Part shown: one piece after another, positions 26,238-35,396 of the stretch
Layout of the letters: the number at the start of each line of letters is the position of its first letter
How positions within the stretch are numbered: position 1 is the first letter of the stretch
NCBI RefSeq assembly: GCF_020991125.1
Contig: NZ_CP087715.1
Span: forward strand, 3,463,001 to 3,527,000
DNA length: 64,000 nt
Source of the DNA: Microbulbifer celer
Lineage (GTDB): Bacteria; Pseudomonadota; Gammaproteobacteria; Pseudomonadales; Cellvibrionaceae
Direction: 5' to 3'
Position numbers and translations under genes: made by a program
The notes under the pieces: model-generated
Told to the model about the DNA's origin: nothing
Database searches by the model: none
The model's input: only the letters and a program-made list of their open reading frames with translations

Positions 26238-28814
26238 TCAGTCCAGCGTTCGCGCGATGCGGAAGCCCGTGAGTGAATCGGCATCGCCACTGTGGAAACG
26301 CTTGGTGGTAGCGAGACAGCGGCTCATGGCGTCTTCGCGGCTACCGCCTGCGGCCATCAACCTGCCATCGGCGTCAATTACCCACTCCTGTACATTGCCC
26401 ACAGCATTGACCAGGCCGAAGCCATTGGCCGAACCTGCCCGAGCCGCAACCAGCTCGGCACCTTTTTCGATACCGCCAAATTTCAGATAGCAGTTCCTGT
26501 CCTGCACCGCGACGCGCCCATTGGCACTGGCTGCAGCAAACCATTCCCGTTCGCTTGGCAGACGGTAGTCGTAACCGGTTTGCGCACTCAGCCATTCGAG
26601 GTATTCCTCGGCATGGGAAACCGGAATACTGTTTACTGGAATACTGTCATCGCCCAGTTCAAGACCTTCACAACGACCGGTGGCATTACAGAACTGCTTG
26701 AATTCTGCGTTACTGACTTCGTATTTGCCCACCACCAGCGCTTTGTGGGTATCACCACGAACAACCACCATGGGCGGGCTCCAGCCGCCGTCGGCCAGGC
26801 GGTCGGCACAGGTGTAACGATCACCGCGACCGCCGCTGCCCGGCTGCAGGTGCCCACAGAAATCCAGCTTGAAGTTTTGTAATGGTTGTTGCTCAGGCAG
26901 GACCGTGCGCGCCTGCTGTAGCAGCGGCTCGGTACGTAAGGGGCTGGAGTCGGCCAGGCGGGTGAGACAGCTGGTCAATTCATCTGCGATAACGGGGCGG
27001 ATCTTTTGCGCCTTGCTTTGATCGACCGCCGCAAGTCGATCCAACTGGCTGGGGATGGCGGAGAGCGGCATCTGGTAATCACAGCGCAGTGTCATTTCCA
27101 GGTCGTCGAGTACCGCATCAATTTTGCGCTGCTCTTCCAGTGCGGCCTGACGCCGCTGCTCGGCAAGCTCCTGCTGACGCAACCGCTCTGCCTCACGTTC
27201 AGCGGCAATACGCTCAGCCTCGAGGCGTTGACGCAACGCCTCGCGCTCTATCGCCACCTGCGATTTGATGGCTTCCGCCTCGCCGGTTTCATCGTGCCAT
27301 TCGGTACCCCGCGTCAGCATATCGTCCGCCTGATCGAGGTTACCGAGATTTAGCTGACCGGTAGCGGCGGATACAAACAGCTCGTAGACATGGCGCCGGA
27401 TGTTTTCGGGATAGCTGCTGTCCTCGGGGTTCAGGATGACGTATTCCTGCAGTTCCGCCCGGAGGTCTTTCTCCCAGGCCGGAGTGAGAACACTGAGCTC
27501 CACCAGGCGGTCGATTGCCTTGCGCTTGTCGGTGATGCGGCTTAGCAGCAGTTCGCGCTCAAGCTTTTGCTCCAACTCCTGCTTAACACGCTGCTGTTCC
27601 GCGACGTTTTCCTGCTCCTGATGGGTATAGGCTGTGATACCCACCGCCACCAGCGCTACAAAGAGCCCGCCGAAAGTCCACTTCCAGCGGTTGCTGCCAA
27701 AGAATTTCTGCGTGAACTGCTCAACGGTGGCGGTACGCTCATCGCGATTGAATGCCAGCGCCGATTCCAGCGCTCTCCACTGACGACGGCTCAGTGATCG
27801 GATGCGTTTTGGTCTGAGCTTTTGACTCTGTGCCTTATCCGCCGGCTGCTTATCGAATGGGTGACGGCCACTGAAGAGTTCATAGGCCACACAACCCAGT
27901 GCGTATACATCATCGCTGGGTTGTGGCTCGCCGCCTTTGAGCATCTCCAGGCTGGCATACGCGGGGGTCAGCGCGCCCAGGGTGCTGGCATCAAACAGGG
28001 TTTTCTCACCGGCCTGGCTGGCCAGCCCGCCTTCGGTAACCGCGCGCGCGATACCAAAGTCGATAACCTTGGCGCCCTTTTTCTGGGTAACAAAGATGTT
28101 GCCGGGCTTGAAATCGGAGTGAACGATACGGTGCGAGTGCGCGTAGATCAACGCCTGGGATATATCCCGCAGAATAGCGCAGGCCTTTTCATATTCGAGC
28201 CCGACACCTGCATTTTCGCGCAGAAGCTTGTCCAGTGGCGCCCCTTCCAGGAACTCCATGGTCATGAACACCCGGTCGGCTTCGCGGTCGAAGTCGTACA
28301 CCGTTACGATATTCGGGTGCGCCAGGGTCTGGGACTTGCGGGCCTCGCGCTGGAGGGAGATGAAGGCGTCCGGGTGCTTCTGGAAATCTTCGTTCAGAAG
28401 CTTGATCGCCACATAGGGGTCGCTGTCGCTGGCTTCGAGCTTGCGGCGGTCCAGGGCCTTGTATACCGCACCCATGCCACCGACACCGAGCAGCTTATCC
28501 AGCTCGAAGCGGCCCTTGATGATCGTTTTGGTGACCGCGCCCGTCTCGGAGGTAGACGGCGCGAACTGCATCGGCTCGGGATTGCCGGAAAAGCCTTCCC
28601 CGTACTCCGCGTGTGCGCGCCTTTCCGGCTGGATCACTGTCGCGTCAGCGGTAAATTCCGTGGCGGCGCTGGGTATCAGGCCCGGATTCGAGGCAACGGG
28701 TGGGTGATCGTTCACACCGGTATTCTCGTGCCCGACAAATACCGTCACATCCCCATCGCCGCATGCAGACAATGATTCGCCAGCCTTCTTGACTATGCGT
28801 GTCTTGTCATTCAC
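26238..28814 (-). CDS. Membrane Ser/Thr protein kinase with C-terminal FGE-sulfatase-like domain (PpkA-type)
   Basis: 858 residues from GTG at 28814, with AGGGAG upstream. After an about 95-residue leader comes a Hanks-type kinase: GVGGMGAVYKA P-loop (110-120), VAIK lysine K138, HSDFKPGN catalytic loop (D234, N239), DFG at 252-254. Ser replaces Arg in HRD, so it is a non-RD kinase. A transmembrane helix lies at about 378-396, then a Glu/Gln/Arg-rich coiled coil to about 560. The C-terminal about 190 residues match the formylglycine-generating-enzyme fold (VSNAEFKQFC, LPSEREWFAAA, GLVNAVGNVQEW, GFRIARTL). It is divergent from hcp and its upstream region shares a motif with the T6SS operons. 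With fha and tagF in the cluster, a T6SS threonine-phosphorylation kinase is the best guess. Confidence 0.85.
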   Translation of the reverse strand: MNDKTRIVKKAGESLSACGDGDVTVFVGHENTGVNDHPPVASNPGLIPSAATEFTADATVIQPERRAHAEYGEGFSGNPEPMQFAPSTSETGAVTKTIIKGRFELDKLLGVGGMGAVYKALDRRKLEASDSDPYVAIKLLNEDFQKHPDAFISLQREARKSQTLAHPNIVTVYDFDREADRVFMTMEFLEGAPLDKLLRENAGVGLEYEKACAILRDISQALIYAHSHRIVHSDFKPGNIFVTQKKGAKVIDFGIARAVTEGGLASQAGEKTLFDASTLGALTPAYASLEMLKGGEPQPSDDVYALGCVAYELFSGRHPFDKQPADKAQSQKLRPKRIRSLSRRQWRALESALAFNRDERTATVEQFTQKFFGSNRWKWTFGGLFVALVAVGITAYTHQEQENVAEQQRVKQELEQKLERELLLSRITDKRKAIDRLVELSVLTPAWEKDLRAELQEYVILNPEDSSYPENIRRHVYELFVSAATGQLNLGNLDQADDMLTRGTEWHDETGEAEAIKSQVAIEREALRQRLEAERIAAEREAERLRQQELAEQRRQAALEEQRKIDAVLDDLEMTLRCDYQMPLSAIPSQLDRLAAVDQSKAQKIRPVIADELTSCLTRLADSSPLRTEPLLQQARTVLPEQQPLQNFKLDFCGHLQPGSGGRGDRYTCADRLADGGWSPPMVVVRGDTHKALVVGKYEVSNAEFKQFCNATGRCEGLELGDDSIPVNSIPVSHAEEYLEWLSAQTGYDYRLPSEREWFAAASANGRVAVQDRNCYLKFGGIEKGAELVAARAGSANGFGLVNAVGNVQEWVIDADGRLMAAGGSREDAMSRCLATTKRFHSGDADSLTGFRIARTLD

Positions 28815-28879
28815 TACCGTCTCCCTGGTGAGAAATTACAGCAAATCCTGCGCTGCTTTGGTTCGACCGCTCAGCAACC

Positions 28880-28897
28880 TGCACAATCGTACCAATT
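28880..28897 (-). promoter_or_regulatory. Candidate T6SS operator, copy 1
   Basis: Minus strand AATTGGTACGATTGTGCA. It shares the AATTGGTACG core with three other intergenic T6SS sites in the window. It lies 66 bases upstream of the kinase GTG. Confidence 0.5.
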
Positions 28898-29032
28898 AAC
28901 CAAATACGCGCCGGTTGGACTTCACAAGCCGCGAAGTATAGCGAACGCCCATATCAGCAACAATTAAATAACGCTTAAATTTTATTACATCTTCTTACAT
29001 CTTCTGGAAAGCTGGAACAGCCACCCCTAACC

Positions 29033-29050
29033 AGAACGAACGTACCAATT
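29033..29050 (-). promoter_or_regulatory. Candidate T6SS operator, copy 2
   Basis: Minus strand AATTGGTACGTTCGTTCT. Same core as copy 1, 153 bases further from the kinase and about 340 bases before hcp. Confidence 0.5.
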
Positions 29051-29076
29051 TCGGCAATTTTATTTCCTGCAAAAAA

Positions 29077-29094
29077 GTGTCAGAGTCGAATTAA
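29077..29094 (+). repeat. GTGTCAGAGTCGAATT element, copy 1
   Basis: First of three related elements in the kinase-hcp intergenic region, preceded by an A-run. From memory, similar GTGTCAGAGTCAATT sequences flank IS200-like REP-associated transposase genes in many proteobacteria. No transposase is present here. Confidence 0.5.
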
Positions 29095-29154
29095 CGGGTT
29101 TCTATCGACTACTTCAAATTATGGAGAAAAACCCACCTTTTTCGGGCGATACTT

Positions 29155-29175
29155 AAATGGTGCCAGACTCAATAT
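29155..29175 (+). repeat. GGTGCCAGACTCAAT element, copy 2
   Basis: AAATGGTGCCAGACTCAATA; differs from copy 3 at one core position. Spacing from copy 1 is 78 bases and to copy 3 is 66 bases. Confidence 0.5.
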
Positions 29176-29220
29176 CCTTCTGATATGCAGCGCTCGTTGA
29201 TTCTTTTAATACAGCCCGTA

Positions 29221-29245
29221 AAAATGGTGCCAGAGTCAATTTAAT
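29221..29245 (+). repeat. GGTGCCAGAGTCAATTTAAT element, copy 3
   Basis: Third and most complete copy (AAAATGGTGCCAGAGTCAAT followed by TTAAT). It lies about 150 bases before hcp, next to the T9 run. Confidence 0.5.
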
Positions 29246-29389
29246 AATCAAAATCAGTGCTTTTTTTTTGCAAAATGGTTTGGTTAAATCCTTCCCGCTC
29301 GCCAATCAGGCGGTACCCGTGATACTGCACTCGCGGTAATCAGGGATGAAACTTGAAAGCCATCGTCCAAATATTTGAGGGATTATCCA

Positions 29390-29878
29390 ATGGCCATTTA
29401 CATGAACTTCAACAGCAACTCTCCCAAAGGTAACGTTACTGCCAAGGGCTACGAAGACTGGATTGAAGTCGATAGCTTCAACTTCGGTGTTGGTCGCGGC
29501 ATCAGCATGGAAGCCGGCGCCATGGCAAACCGTGAAGCCACCCGCCCCAGCATCAGCGAAATCACCGTAACCAAGCGCATCGACGCCGCTTCCGGTGGCC
29601 TGTTCAAGGCATCTGTTTCCGGTGACGAAGGTGTGGTTACTGAATTCCACGTAGTTCAGACCGGTGCTAATGCGGTAGAGAAGTACGCTGTTTACAAACT
29701 GGAAGATGCCATCATCTCTTCTTACAGCATCAGCGCGTCTTCTGGCGGTGCGCCGATGGAATCCATCTCCATCAGCTTCGCCAAGATCGAAGCCGACCTG
29801 AACCACGCTGACAAAACCAACAAGAACCCGAAAAACATGCGTGTTGGGTACGACCTCACCACCGCAACTGTCCTGTAA
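29390..29878 (+). CDS. hcp: Hcp (TssD), T6SS inner-tube protein
   Basis: 162 residues from ATG at 29390, with GAGGG nine bases upstream. It has the Hcp1 family look throughout: MAIYMNFNSNSPKGNVTAKGYEDWIEVDSF at the start, then ISEITVTKRIDAASGGLFKASVSG and a central VVQTGANAVEKYAVYKLEDAIISSYSISASSGGAPMESISISFAKIE. Hexamers of this protein stack into the tube expelled by sheath contraction and can carry small effectors in the lumen. It is separated from the structural clusters and leads the effector island: rhs follows 115 bases later, so Hcp and Rhs may be co-expressed. Confidence 0.95.
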   Translation: MAIYMNFNSNSPKGNVTAKGYEDWIEVDSFNFGVGRGISMEAGAMANREATRPSISEITVTKRIDAASGGLFKASVSGDEGVVTEFHVVQTGANAVEKYAVYKLEDAIISSYSISASSGGAPMESISISFAKIEADLNHADKTNKNPKNMRVGYDLTTATVL

Positions 29879-29902
29879 GCGACAATTCGGTTCTGATCGC
29901 AG

Positions 29903-29941
29903 GGGTCGGGCGCGCAGTCTCAGACTGTGTTGCCGCGACCC
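29903..29941 (+). terminator. Two-tier hairpin between hcp and rhs
   Basis: GGGTCG (29903-29908) pairs with CGACCC (29936-29941), with an inner CAGTCT/AGACTG stem. TTGTGCGTTTTG follows, so the T-run is imperfect. It may act as an attenuator that keeps rhs expression below that of hcp. Confidence 0.45.
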
Positions 29942-29993
29942 TTGTGCGTTTTGTAACTCAGGGATTTATGCGTCGGGCTTCAGGGAATTGGCC

Positions 29994-32900
29994 ATGCATT
30001 TGGATGTTGAAAATACGCAGGGTATTCGCTACTGCATTAGAGAGGGCTGGAGTCTCCGGCCGCGCCTGCCTCAGACGTATGCAGAGAGCTCTGTTGATCT
30101 CCAGTTGCTACTGAGCTTCGACGATGCCGCGATCGAAAGAGTGTTCGATCACTTCCTGCTTTTTGGCCAGCAGCTACCGGACCCCACCGGCGGTCACACC
30201 TGTGGACTGAACCGGAACTGCACTACCCCCCCTTACATCAACGTTCCCCCCCACCTTTCCGATCAGCAGAAGAGTGTCTATCTGGCGCTCGCCGAGCAGC
30301 GGCTGATTATCGAGGAGAGCACTCCGGGCCCAGAAGTGGTGGAAGATGAGCGGCCAATTCTGAGAACGCGGATTCGACAGGCCCTGGCGGTGATTATCGC
30401 CCAGGAAGAGGCCGAGGCCGCACGTCACGAACAACTGCTCGCCCAGGAATCCGTAGGCAGCCGCGCGATGATCTATACCGGCGCCTTCTTTAGCGGATTG
30501 TGGGATTCCGGCAAAGACTTTGCCCTGTGGCTGAAGGAAGTCAACGATGTCGTCAACCCGATACAGCGCAAATTGCGCGACCTGCGAGCGCGCCGGCGGG
30601 CCTGGCTCGTCAGTAGAACGACGGGTGAGAACTACTTTGCGGTCTATGCAGAAGAACGTCTGCAGGCGGAAAAACGGGAAATCATAGAGGCGCTTGGGTT
30701 CGATCCAAGCAATATCACCCGGGAACAGTTCGACCAGGCACTGGATATCGCCGAACTTGTCTGGGACGACACCGCCCTGCGCGAGGATATCGGCCGCTTT
30801 GCCCGCGATTATGTCAAGGCCCAGCACGCCATCGAACTGACCAATATGTCCGGTGGCGCCGCCTTTGAAATTATCTTTACCCTGGCACTGGCAGCCGTCA
30901 CCGCTGGCGCCGGCCTTGCTGCAAGCGCCGCCAGTCAGACACGACATATCACAAAATTCAGAACAGTGGGTAATCTGCTGGCGGAGTTTGCCGACCAGCA
31001 GAGAGCACAGCGCGCATTGCGACAAAACCGTGCTGCTCAGGGCAACGCTGCGGACTTTTCCGACCTGCCCAGTGAGAACGCATCCGCGCCGCAAGCCGCT
31101 ACGACATCCGGGTCCACTGCACCTGCAAGTAGAAATTCAGGCACTGCAAACAGTGAGGGCTCTGCGGACAGCACCTCCAGTAGCGACACGCGCAGCAACA
31201 ATAGTAGTGATACCAACGAGAGTAGTGACAGCAACGAGCCCGACAGCGCCAACGACGAAACGGGCCAGAATCACAACGGCGAGAGCAGTCAGAATAATGC
31301 AACCGCCGTAGAGGGTGGCGAACCGATCAACCTCAAGACCGGCGAAGAGCGCCTCACCCTCGTGGACGCGGTACTCGACGGCCCCCTGCCCTTCACCCTC
31401 GCGCGCACCTACCGCAGCAGCAACCCGAAAGATTTCGGCCTGGGCCACGGCTGGACCCACACCCTGGGCGAGAAGCTGATATGGCGGGGCAAAGGCAAAG
31501 CTCTGCATTTTTACGACGCCGAGGGGCGCGTTATTGCACTACCGGCCCCGGGTGAGAGCGGCCGCAGCCACAATGTGGTGGAAAAGCTCAGCCTTACCCG
31601 CATTAACGACGATCACTGGGTCATCGCCCCGTACGGCGCCCCCAATGGGGTACAGAAACACTTTAAACCTGCCGACGCCTATGCCGATCATTTTGCGCTG
31701 GCGGAAATCCGCGATGGCTATGGCAACTTCCACCGTTTCCATTACGTAGACAACCGTCTGATCTGCCTCGAGAGCAGCCTCGGCGAAGCCCTGCATATCA
31801 GCCCCGCCAAGAACGGCGGCGGTCGCATCGGTACCCTGAAAAAGGAAACCCGCGATGGACAGATCAGTACCATTGCCAGTTACCAGTACAGCGACGACGG
31901 TGACCTGATCAGCGCTACCGATGCGGACGGCCACAGCGAGCAGTATCGCTATCACCGCCACGTCATCGCCCAGCGCACCCTGAAAAGCGGCTACAACTTC
32001 TATTTTGAGTGGGATGCCGAAGGCCCCGCTGCGCGCTGCGTGCGCCAGTGGGGTGACCCCATCGACGGTCAACCCACCTACAGCTATCAGTTCCAGTGGG
32101 ATGACAACGGCCGCGGCGTCACCGTCACCGACACCCGTGGCGGGCGTGAGCGCTATCGCTTCAACGAGCGCGCCCTGCCCATCTATCACCGGGATGCCGA
32201 GGGCGCGGAAACCCTCTACGAATACAACACCCTCGGCCAGCTGACCCGGCTCCAGCTCCCCGCCGAGGAGGGGCTGCCACGGGAAGAGCGCTACGAGTAC
32301 GACCAGTTTGGCCGCCTTGCCGCCAAGATCGACGCCAGTGGCGGCCGCCACCGGATCGAATACAACGACGAAGGCCTGCCGGCCAAAATCACCGACCCGG
32401 CAGGTCACAGCTGGCAGCGCCGCTACAACAAGCAGGGCCAGATCGCCGAGAGTATCGACCCCCTCGGCAACGCCACAAAGTACAGCTACAACCCCATCGG
32501 CCTCGTTGGTGCCGTCACCGATCCACTGGGCAACAGTACCCGCTACCTGTGGAATCCACAGGGCAAACTGAGCGCGGTACACGATCCTATGGGCCGCTCC
32601 CGCCACTATCGCTATGACAATGCGCAGCGGCTGGTGGAAATCCAGCAGGGTCAGCGCTCGAAAGATGCGCCCGGCGCGAGCACCCGCTACGAGTACGACC
32701 GCCAGGACCGTATCAGTGCCGTCATTACCCCGGACGGCGGCCGCACCGAATACCGCTACAACGCCCACGGACTGATATCTGAAATCATCGACGCGGCGGG
32801 CCGCAGCACCCGCTACGACTACGACGGCCTGAGCCAGGTGCGCATGCGCACCAACCCCGACGGCAGCCGGCTCGAATACCACTACGATGGCGAACGCAAC

Positions 32901-34913
32901 CTGGTGGGCCTTACCAATGAAAAGGGCGAACGCTACCAGCTTAAATACGACCTGGCGGAACGCCTGATCGAGGAAGTCGGCTTCGACGGCCGCACCACCC
33001 GCTACGCGTACAACCGTGCCGGCCACCTGATTGCCAGCCGTGCCGTCACCGATACCAACAGCGGCGCGGGACTGGACACCGCGTTCGAGCGCGACGCCTT
33101 CGGCCGCCTGTTGCGGGAAACGACTCCCGACGGTGTAACCAGTTTCCACTACAACCGAGCGGGCCAGCTGACCCAGGCGGAAAACGAGCAGCGCAAACTG
33201 CGCTGGCAATACGACGCCTGCGGCCGCGTGATTGCTGACTGGCAGGACCAGCACAAAATCAGCCACCGCTACGACGCCGCCGGCAACCGCATTGCCAGCA
33301 CCCTGCCGGACGGCGAAGAACTGCACTTCGCCTACAATCCCGCGGGCCAGTTCGAGAGCCTGCATCATCGCCCCGCCGGTGCCGAAGCAGCACAATTGCT
33401 CACGGCCATCGATCGCGACGAACAGGGCAGGGAAACCGAGCGGCAACACGGCAATGGACTCACCGGGGAACGGGATTACGACCCCCAGGGACGACTGCGT
33501 AAGCTATCCGTAAAAGCCGCCGGCCCGGTAGAGAACCCGGAGAACGACCCGGTTCAGAAACCGCTGATCGAACGCGGCTACCACTACAATCCGGCAGGGC
33601 AGATAGCACAGATCGACGACAGCCTGCGCGGCAGCCGTCACTATCACTACGATGCGCTCGATCGTCTCACCCAGGTAGATGGCCCGCAGCCGGAACACTT
33701 TGTTCACGACCCGGCACACAACATCCTCGCGGCCGCCGATAGCCCGGAAGGCGCCCAACAACAAGCGAGCGAAACCCGCGTCAGCGGCAACCGCCTCGCC
33801 TTCCGCGGCGATATCCACTACCGCTACGACGCCCACGGCAACCGTATCGCCGCGCTGCGCGGCAAGGGCCAGAAGCTACAGACCCGCTACCACTACAACA
33901 GCCGCCAACAGCTGATACGCGTAGAACAGCTGAAGGTCGATGACAGCGGAGAAGAGAAGCAGCAGCGCGAAACCCGCTATCAATACGACCCACTGGGCCG
34001 ACGCATTGCCAAAATCGATGGCGAAAAACAGATAGCATTCCTGTGGGACGGGGATGTACTGCTGCGTGAAACCACGTACGACGCAGAAACGCACCAGGAC
34101 CTGAAGACCCGCAGCTACTACTTCGAGCCCGGCACCTTCCAGCCGCTGGCGCTTAGCGAAAACGGTGAAACTTATCACTACCACCTCGACCACCTCGGGA
34201 CCCCGGATACCCTGACCGACAGCCAGGGCGAGATCGCCTGGAGTGTCAGCTATCAGACCTACGGCAACGTGGCCATCAAACACTGCAACCGCATCGAGCA
34301 GCCGATTCGGTTTCAGGGGCAGTATTTTGATGAGGAGAGTGGGCTACATTACAACCGGTTTCGGTATTATGATCCGGTAATCGGAGAGTTTACCACTCAA
34401 GACCCAATACGGTTGCTGGGAGGAAAAAATAATTACAACTATGTGAAGAATCCCATTGCCTGGATAGACCCGCTTGGGCTGGCTCAGATATTCGATGTTG
34501 GCACATACTCCAGTTTGAATGGAGCCGGCAATGTTGGCGATGGCCTCCAAGCTCATGAATTAATCAGACATGAGTTTTTGGTTCAAGAAGGGTTAACAAC
34601 AAAGGATGTCAGGATGACCAACAATCCAAGCATTGCCCTTGACTTAGATCACCACACTAGAGGCCCACTCAAGGACTCTAGGGGGATCGGCGGCGTTCAC
34701 TACCATGAAAGACAAGTTCGAGAGTCATTAGGATTAGGGAAAAATGAGTTTGCCTCTACAGTTGAAGAAGAACTAGACATAACCACTGAGGCGATGAGAA
34801 GGGCCGGCATCCCGGAAAGTAAAATCACTCAATTAAGAACCGACTCTCGAGCATTTTACAACGAGGAAATTCGGAAGCGAAATTCTCAAAACGGCAACAG
34901 AGACTGTTCTTAA
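29994..34913 (+). CDS. RHS-repeat polymorphic toxin, likely T6SS effector
   Basis: 1639 residues from ATG at 29994 (AGGGA upstream). The open frame extends to 29841, but that part overlaps hcp. Order: an N-terminal region of unknown fold (about 1-270), a hydrophobic segment (AAFEIIFTLALAAVTAGAGLA, about 285-305), and a Ser/Asn/Asp-rich linker (about 365-440). The DUF6531 entry motif follows (GEPINLKTGEERLTLVDAVLDGPLPF), then about 35 YD/RHS repeats forming the cocoon, the core end ...NPIAWIDPLGLA, and a variable tip of about 140 residues from about residue 1500. The tip (AHELIRHEFL, DLDHHTRG, GVHYHERQ) has His/Asp clusters suggestive of a metal-dependent HNH-like nuclease, but I could not assign a family. 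No PAAR domain or signal peptide is visible. A candidate immunity gene follows 15 bases later. Confidence 0.9.
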   Translation: MHLDVENTQGIRYCIREGWSLRPRLPQTYAESSVDLQLLLSFDDAAIERVFDHFLLFGQQLPDPTGGHTCGLNRNCTTPPYINVPPHLSDQQKSVYLALAEQRLIIEESTPGPEVVEDERPILRTRIRQALAVIIAQEEAEAARHEQLLAQESVGSRAMIYTGAFFSGLWDSGKDFALWLKEVNDVVNPIQRKLRDLRARRRAWLVSRTTGENYFAVYAEERLQAEKREIIEALGFDPSNITREQFDQALDIAELVWDDTALREDIGRFARDYVKAQHAIELTNMSGGAAFEIIFTLALAAVTAGAGLAASAASQTRHITKFRTVGNLLAEFADQQRAQRALRQNRAAQGNAADFSDLPSENASAPQAATTSGSTAPASRNSGTANSEGSADSTSSSDTRSNNSSDTNESSDSNEPDSANDETGQNHNGESSQNNATAVEGGEPINLKTGEERLTLVDAVLDGPLPFTLARTYRSSNPKDFGLGHGWTHTLGEKLIWRGKGKALHFYDAEGRVIALPAPGESGRSHNVVEKLSLTRINDDHWVIAPYGAPNGVQKHFKPADAYADHFALAEIRDGYGNFHRFHYVDNRLICLESSLGEALHISPAKNGGGRIGTLKKETRDGQISTIASYQYSDDGDLISATDADGHSEQYRYHRHVIAQRTLKSGYNFYFEWDAEGPAARCVRQWGDPIDGQPTYSYQFQWDDNGRGVTVTDTRGGRERYRFNERALPIYHRDAEGAETLYEYNTLGQLTRLQLPAEEGLPREERYEYDQFGRLAAKIDASGGRHRIEYNDEGLPAKITDPAGHSWQRRYNKQGQIAESIDPLGNATKYSYNPIGLVGAVTDPLGNSTRYLWNPQGKLSAVHDPMGRSRHYRYDNAQRLVEIQQGQRSKDAPGASTRYEYDRQDRISAVITPDGGRTEYRYNAHGLISEIIDAAGRSTRYDYDGLSQVRMRTNPDGSRLEYHYDGERNLVGLTNEKGERYQLKYDLAERLIEEVGFDGRTTRYAYNRAGHLIASRAVTDTNSGAGLDTAFERDAFGRLLRETTPDGVTSFHYNRAGQLTQAENEQRKLRWQYDACGRVIADWQDQHKISHRYDAAGNRIASTLPDGEELHFAYNPAGQFESLHHRPAGAEAAQLLTAIDRDEQGRETERQHGNGLTGERDYDPQGRLRKLSVKAAGPVENPENDPVQKPLIERGYHYNPAGQIAQIDDSLRGSRHYHYDALDRLTQVDGPQPEHFVHDPAHNILAAADSPEGAQQQASETRVSGNRLAFRGDIHYRYDAHGNRIAALRGKGQKLQTRYHYNSRQQLIRVEQLKVDDSGEEKQQRETRYQYDPLGRRIAKIDGEKQIAFLWDGDVLLRETTYDAETHQDLKTRSYYFEPGTFQPLALSENGETYHYHLDHLGTPDTLTDSQGEIAWSVSYQTYGNVAIKHCNRIEQPIRFQGQYFDEESGLHYNRFRYYDPVIGEFTTQDPIRLLGGKNNYNYVKNPIAWIDPLGLAQIFDVGTYSSLNGAGNVGDGLQAHELIRHEFLVQEGLTTKDVRMTNNPSIALDLDHHTRGPLKDSRGIGGVHYHERQVRESLGLGKNEFASTVEEELDITTEAMRRAGIPESKITQLRTDSRAFYNEEIRKRNSQNGNRDCS

Positions 34914-34928
34914 TGAATGGAGGTTATT

Positions 34929-35267
34929 TTGAAAATTGACAATAGCCAATTGAACTTATTTGAAGAACTATCAGAGGATTTTCGATTTTTCATCGTCAAA
35001 AACTTAAAAGACTGCCTGAAAAATACAGATTTACCTGACAGCGATAAAGAGGAAATTTGCGGCGAGTTTTTGGCTGAACTATGCGCTAACCTTGACCAGG
35101 GAGAATGGGAAAACAATGGAAAATATTACCGCCCTGTGGTTGGATTTATAGATAGCAAAAGCCTTCAGTCATGGGACAGCGAGACTAGATTTATCATTCC
35201 CTACCAGGCTTACCATCACCACGATAAAGTCTGGGATGAAATAGAAGACATGTATGAGAACGCCTAG
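34929..35267 (+). CDS. Candidate immunity protein for the Rhs toxin tip
   Basis: A small acidic protein without a signal peptide, about 112 residues. An in-frame ATG exists at 34917, but the strong ribosome site GGAGG (34919-34923) lies just after it and fits TTG at 34929 (LKIDNSQLNLFEELSEDF...). Start choice is therefore uncertain by four residues. It begins 15 bases after the rhs stop, is AT-rich like the toxin tip, and has the size and charge usual for cytosolic immunity proteins. No family was recognised (RFIIPYQAYHHHDKVWDEIEDMYENA at the C-terminus). The role rests on position only. Confidence 0.65.
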   Translation: MKIDNSQLNLFEELSEDFRFFIVKNLKDCLKNTDLPDSDKEEICGEFLAELCANLDQGEWENNGKYYRPVVGFIDSKSLQSWDSETRFIIPYQAYHHHDKVWDEIEDMYENA

Positions 35268-35396
35268 ATTTTGACCGCTTTTTTGGGGCTAGCACGCAGT
35301 TGAAACTTCCAGCTATAAAAGGCACCTAAAAATCCGCAAACTAAGATCAGCAGATATAATGAAAGACTGCGGATAGAACAAACATTGGAAAATCAT

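Larger units (their letters stand above)
28815..29389. other. Divergent regulatory region between kinase and hcp
   Basis: 575 bases without a supportable gene, AT-rich compared with its flanks. It holds two copies of the T6SS motif, three copies of a GTGCCAGAGTCAAT-like element, a tandem TTACATCTTC pair (28985-29005) and a nine-T run at 29261-29269 upstream of hcp. Promoters for both directions must lie here, but no convincing -35/-10 or -24/-12 pair was found. Confidence 0.6.

Noticed and set aside
28880..28897. Sigma-54 promoter reading of TTGGTACGATTGTGCA
   Set aside because: The GG to GC spacing is nine, not ten, and the other three copies lack the -12 GC; the palindromic operator explanation fits all copies better.
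31539..33449. 636-codon minus-strand frame opposite the rhs repeats
   Set aside because: Mirror of the repetitive YD/RHS coding strand; low-complexity Val/Ala text without recognisable domains.
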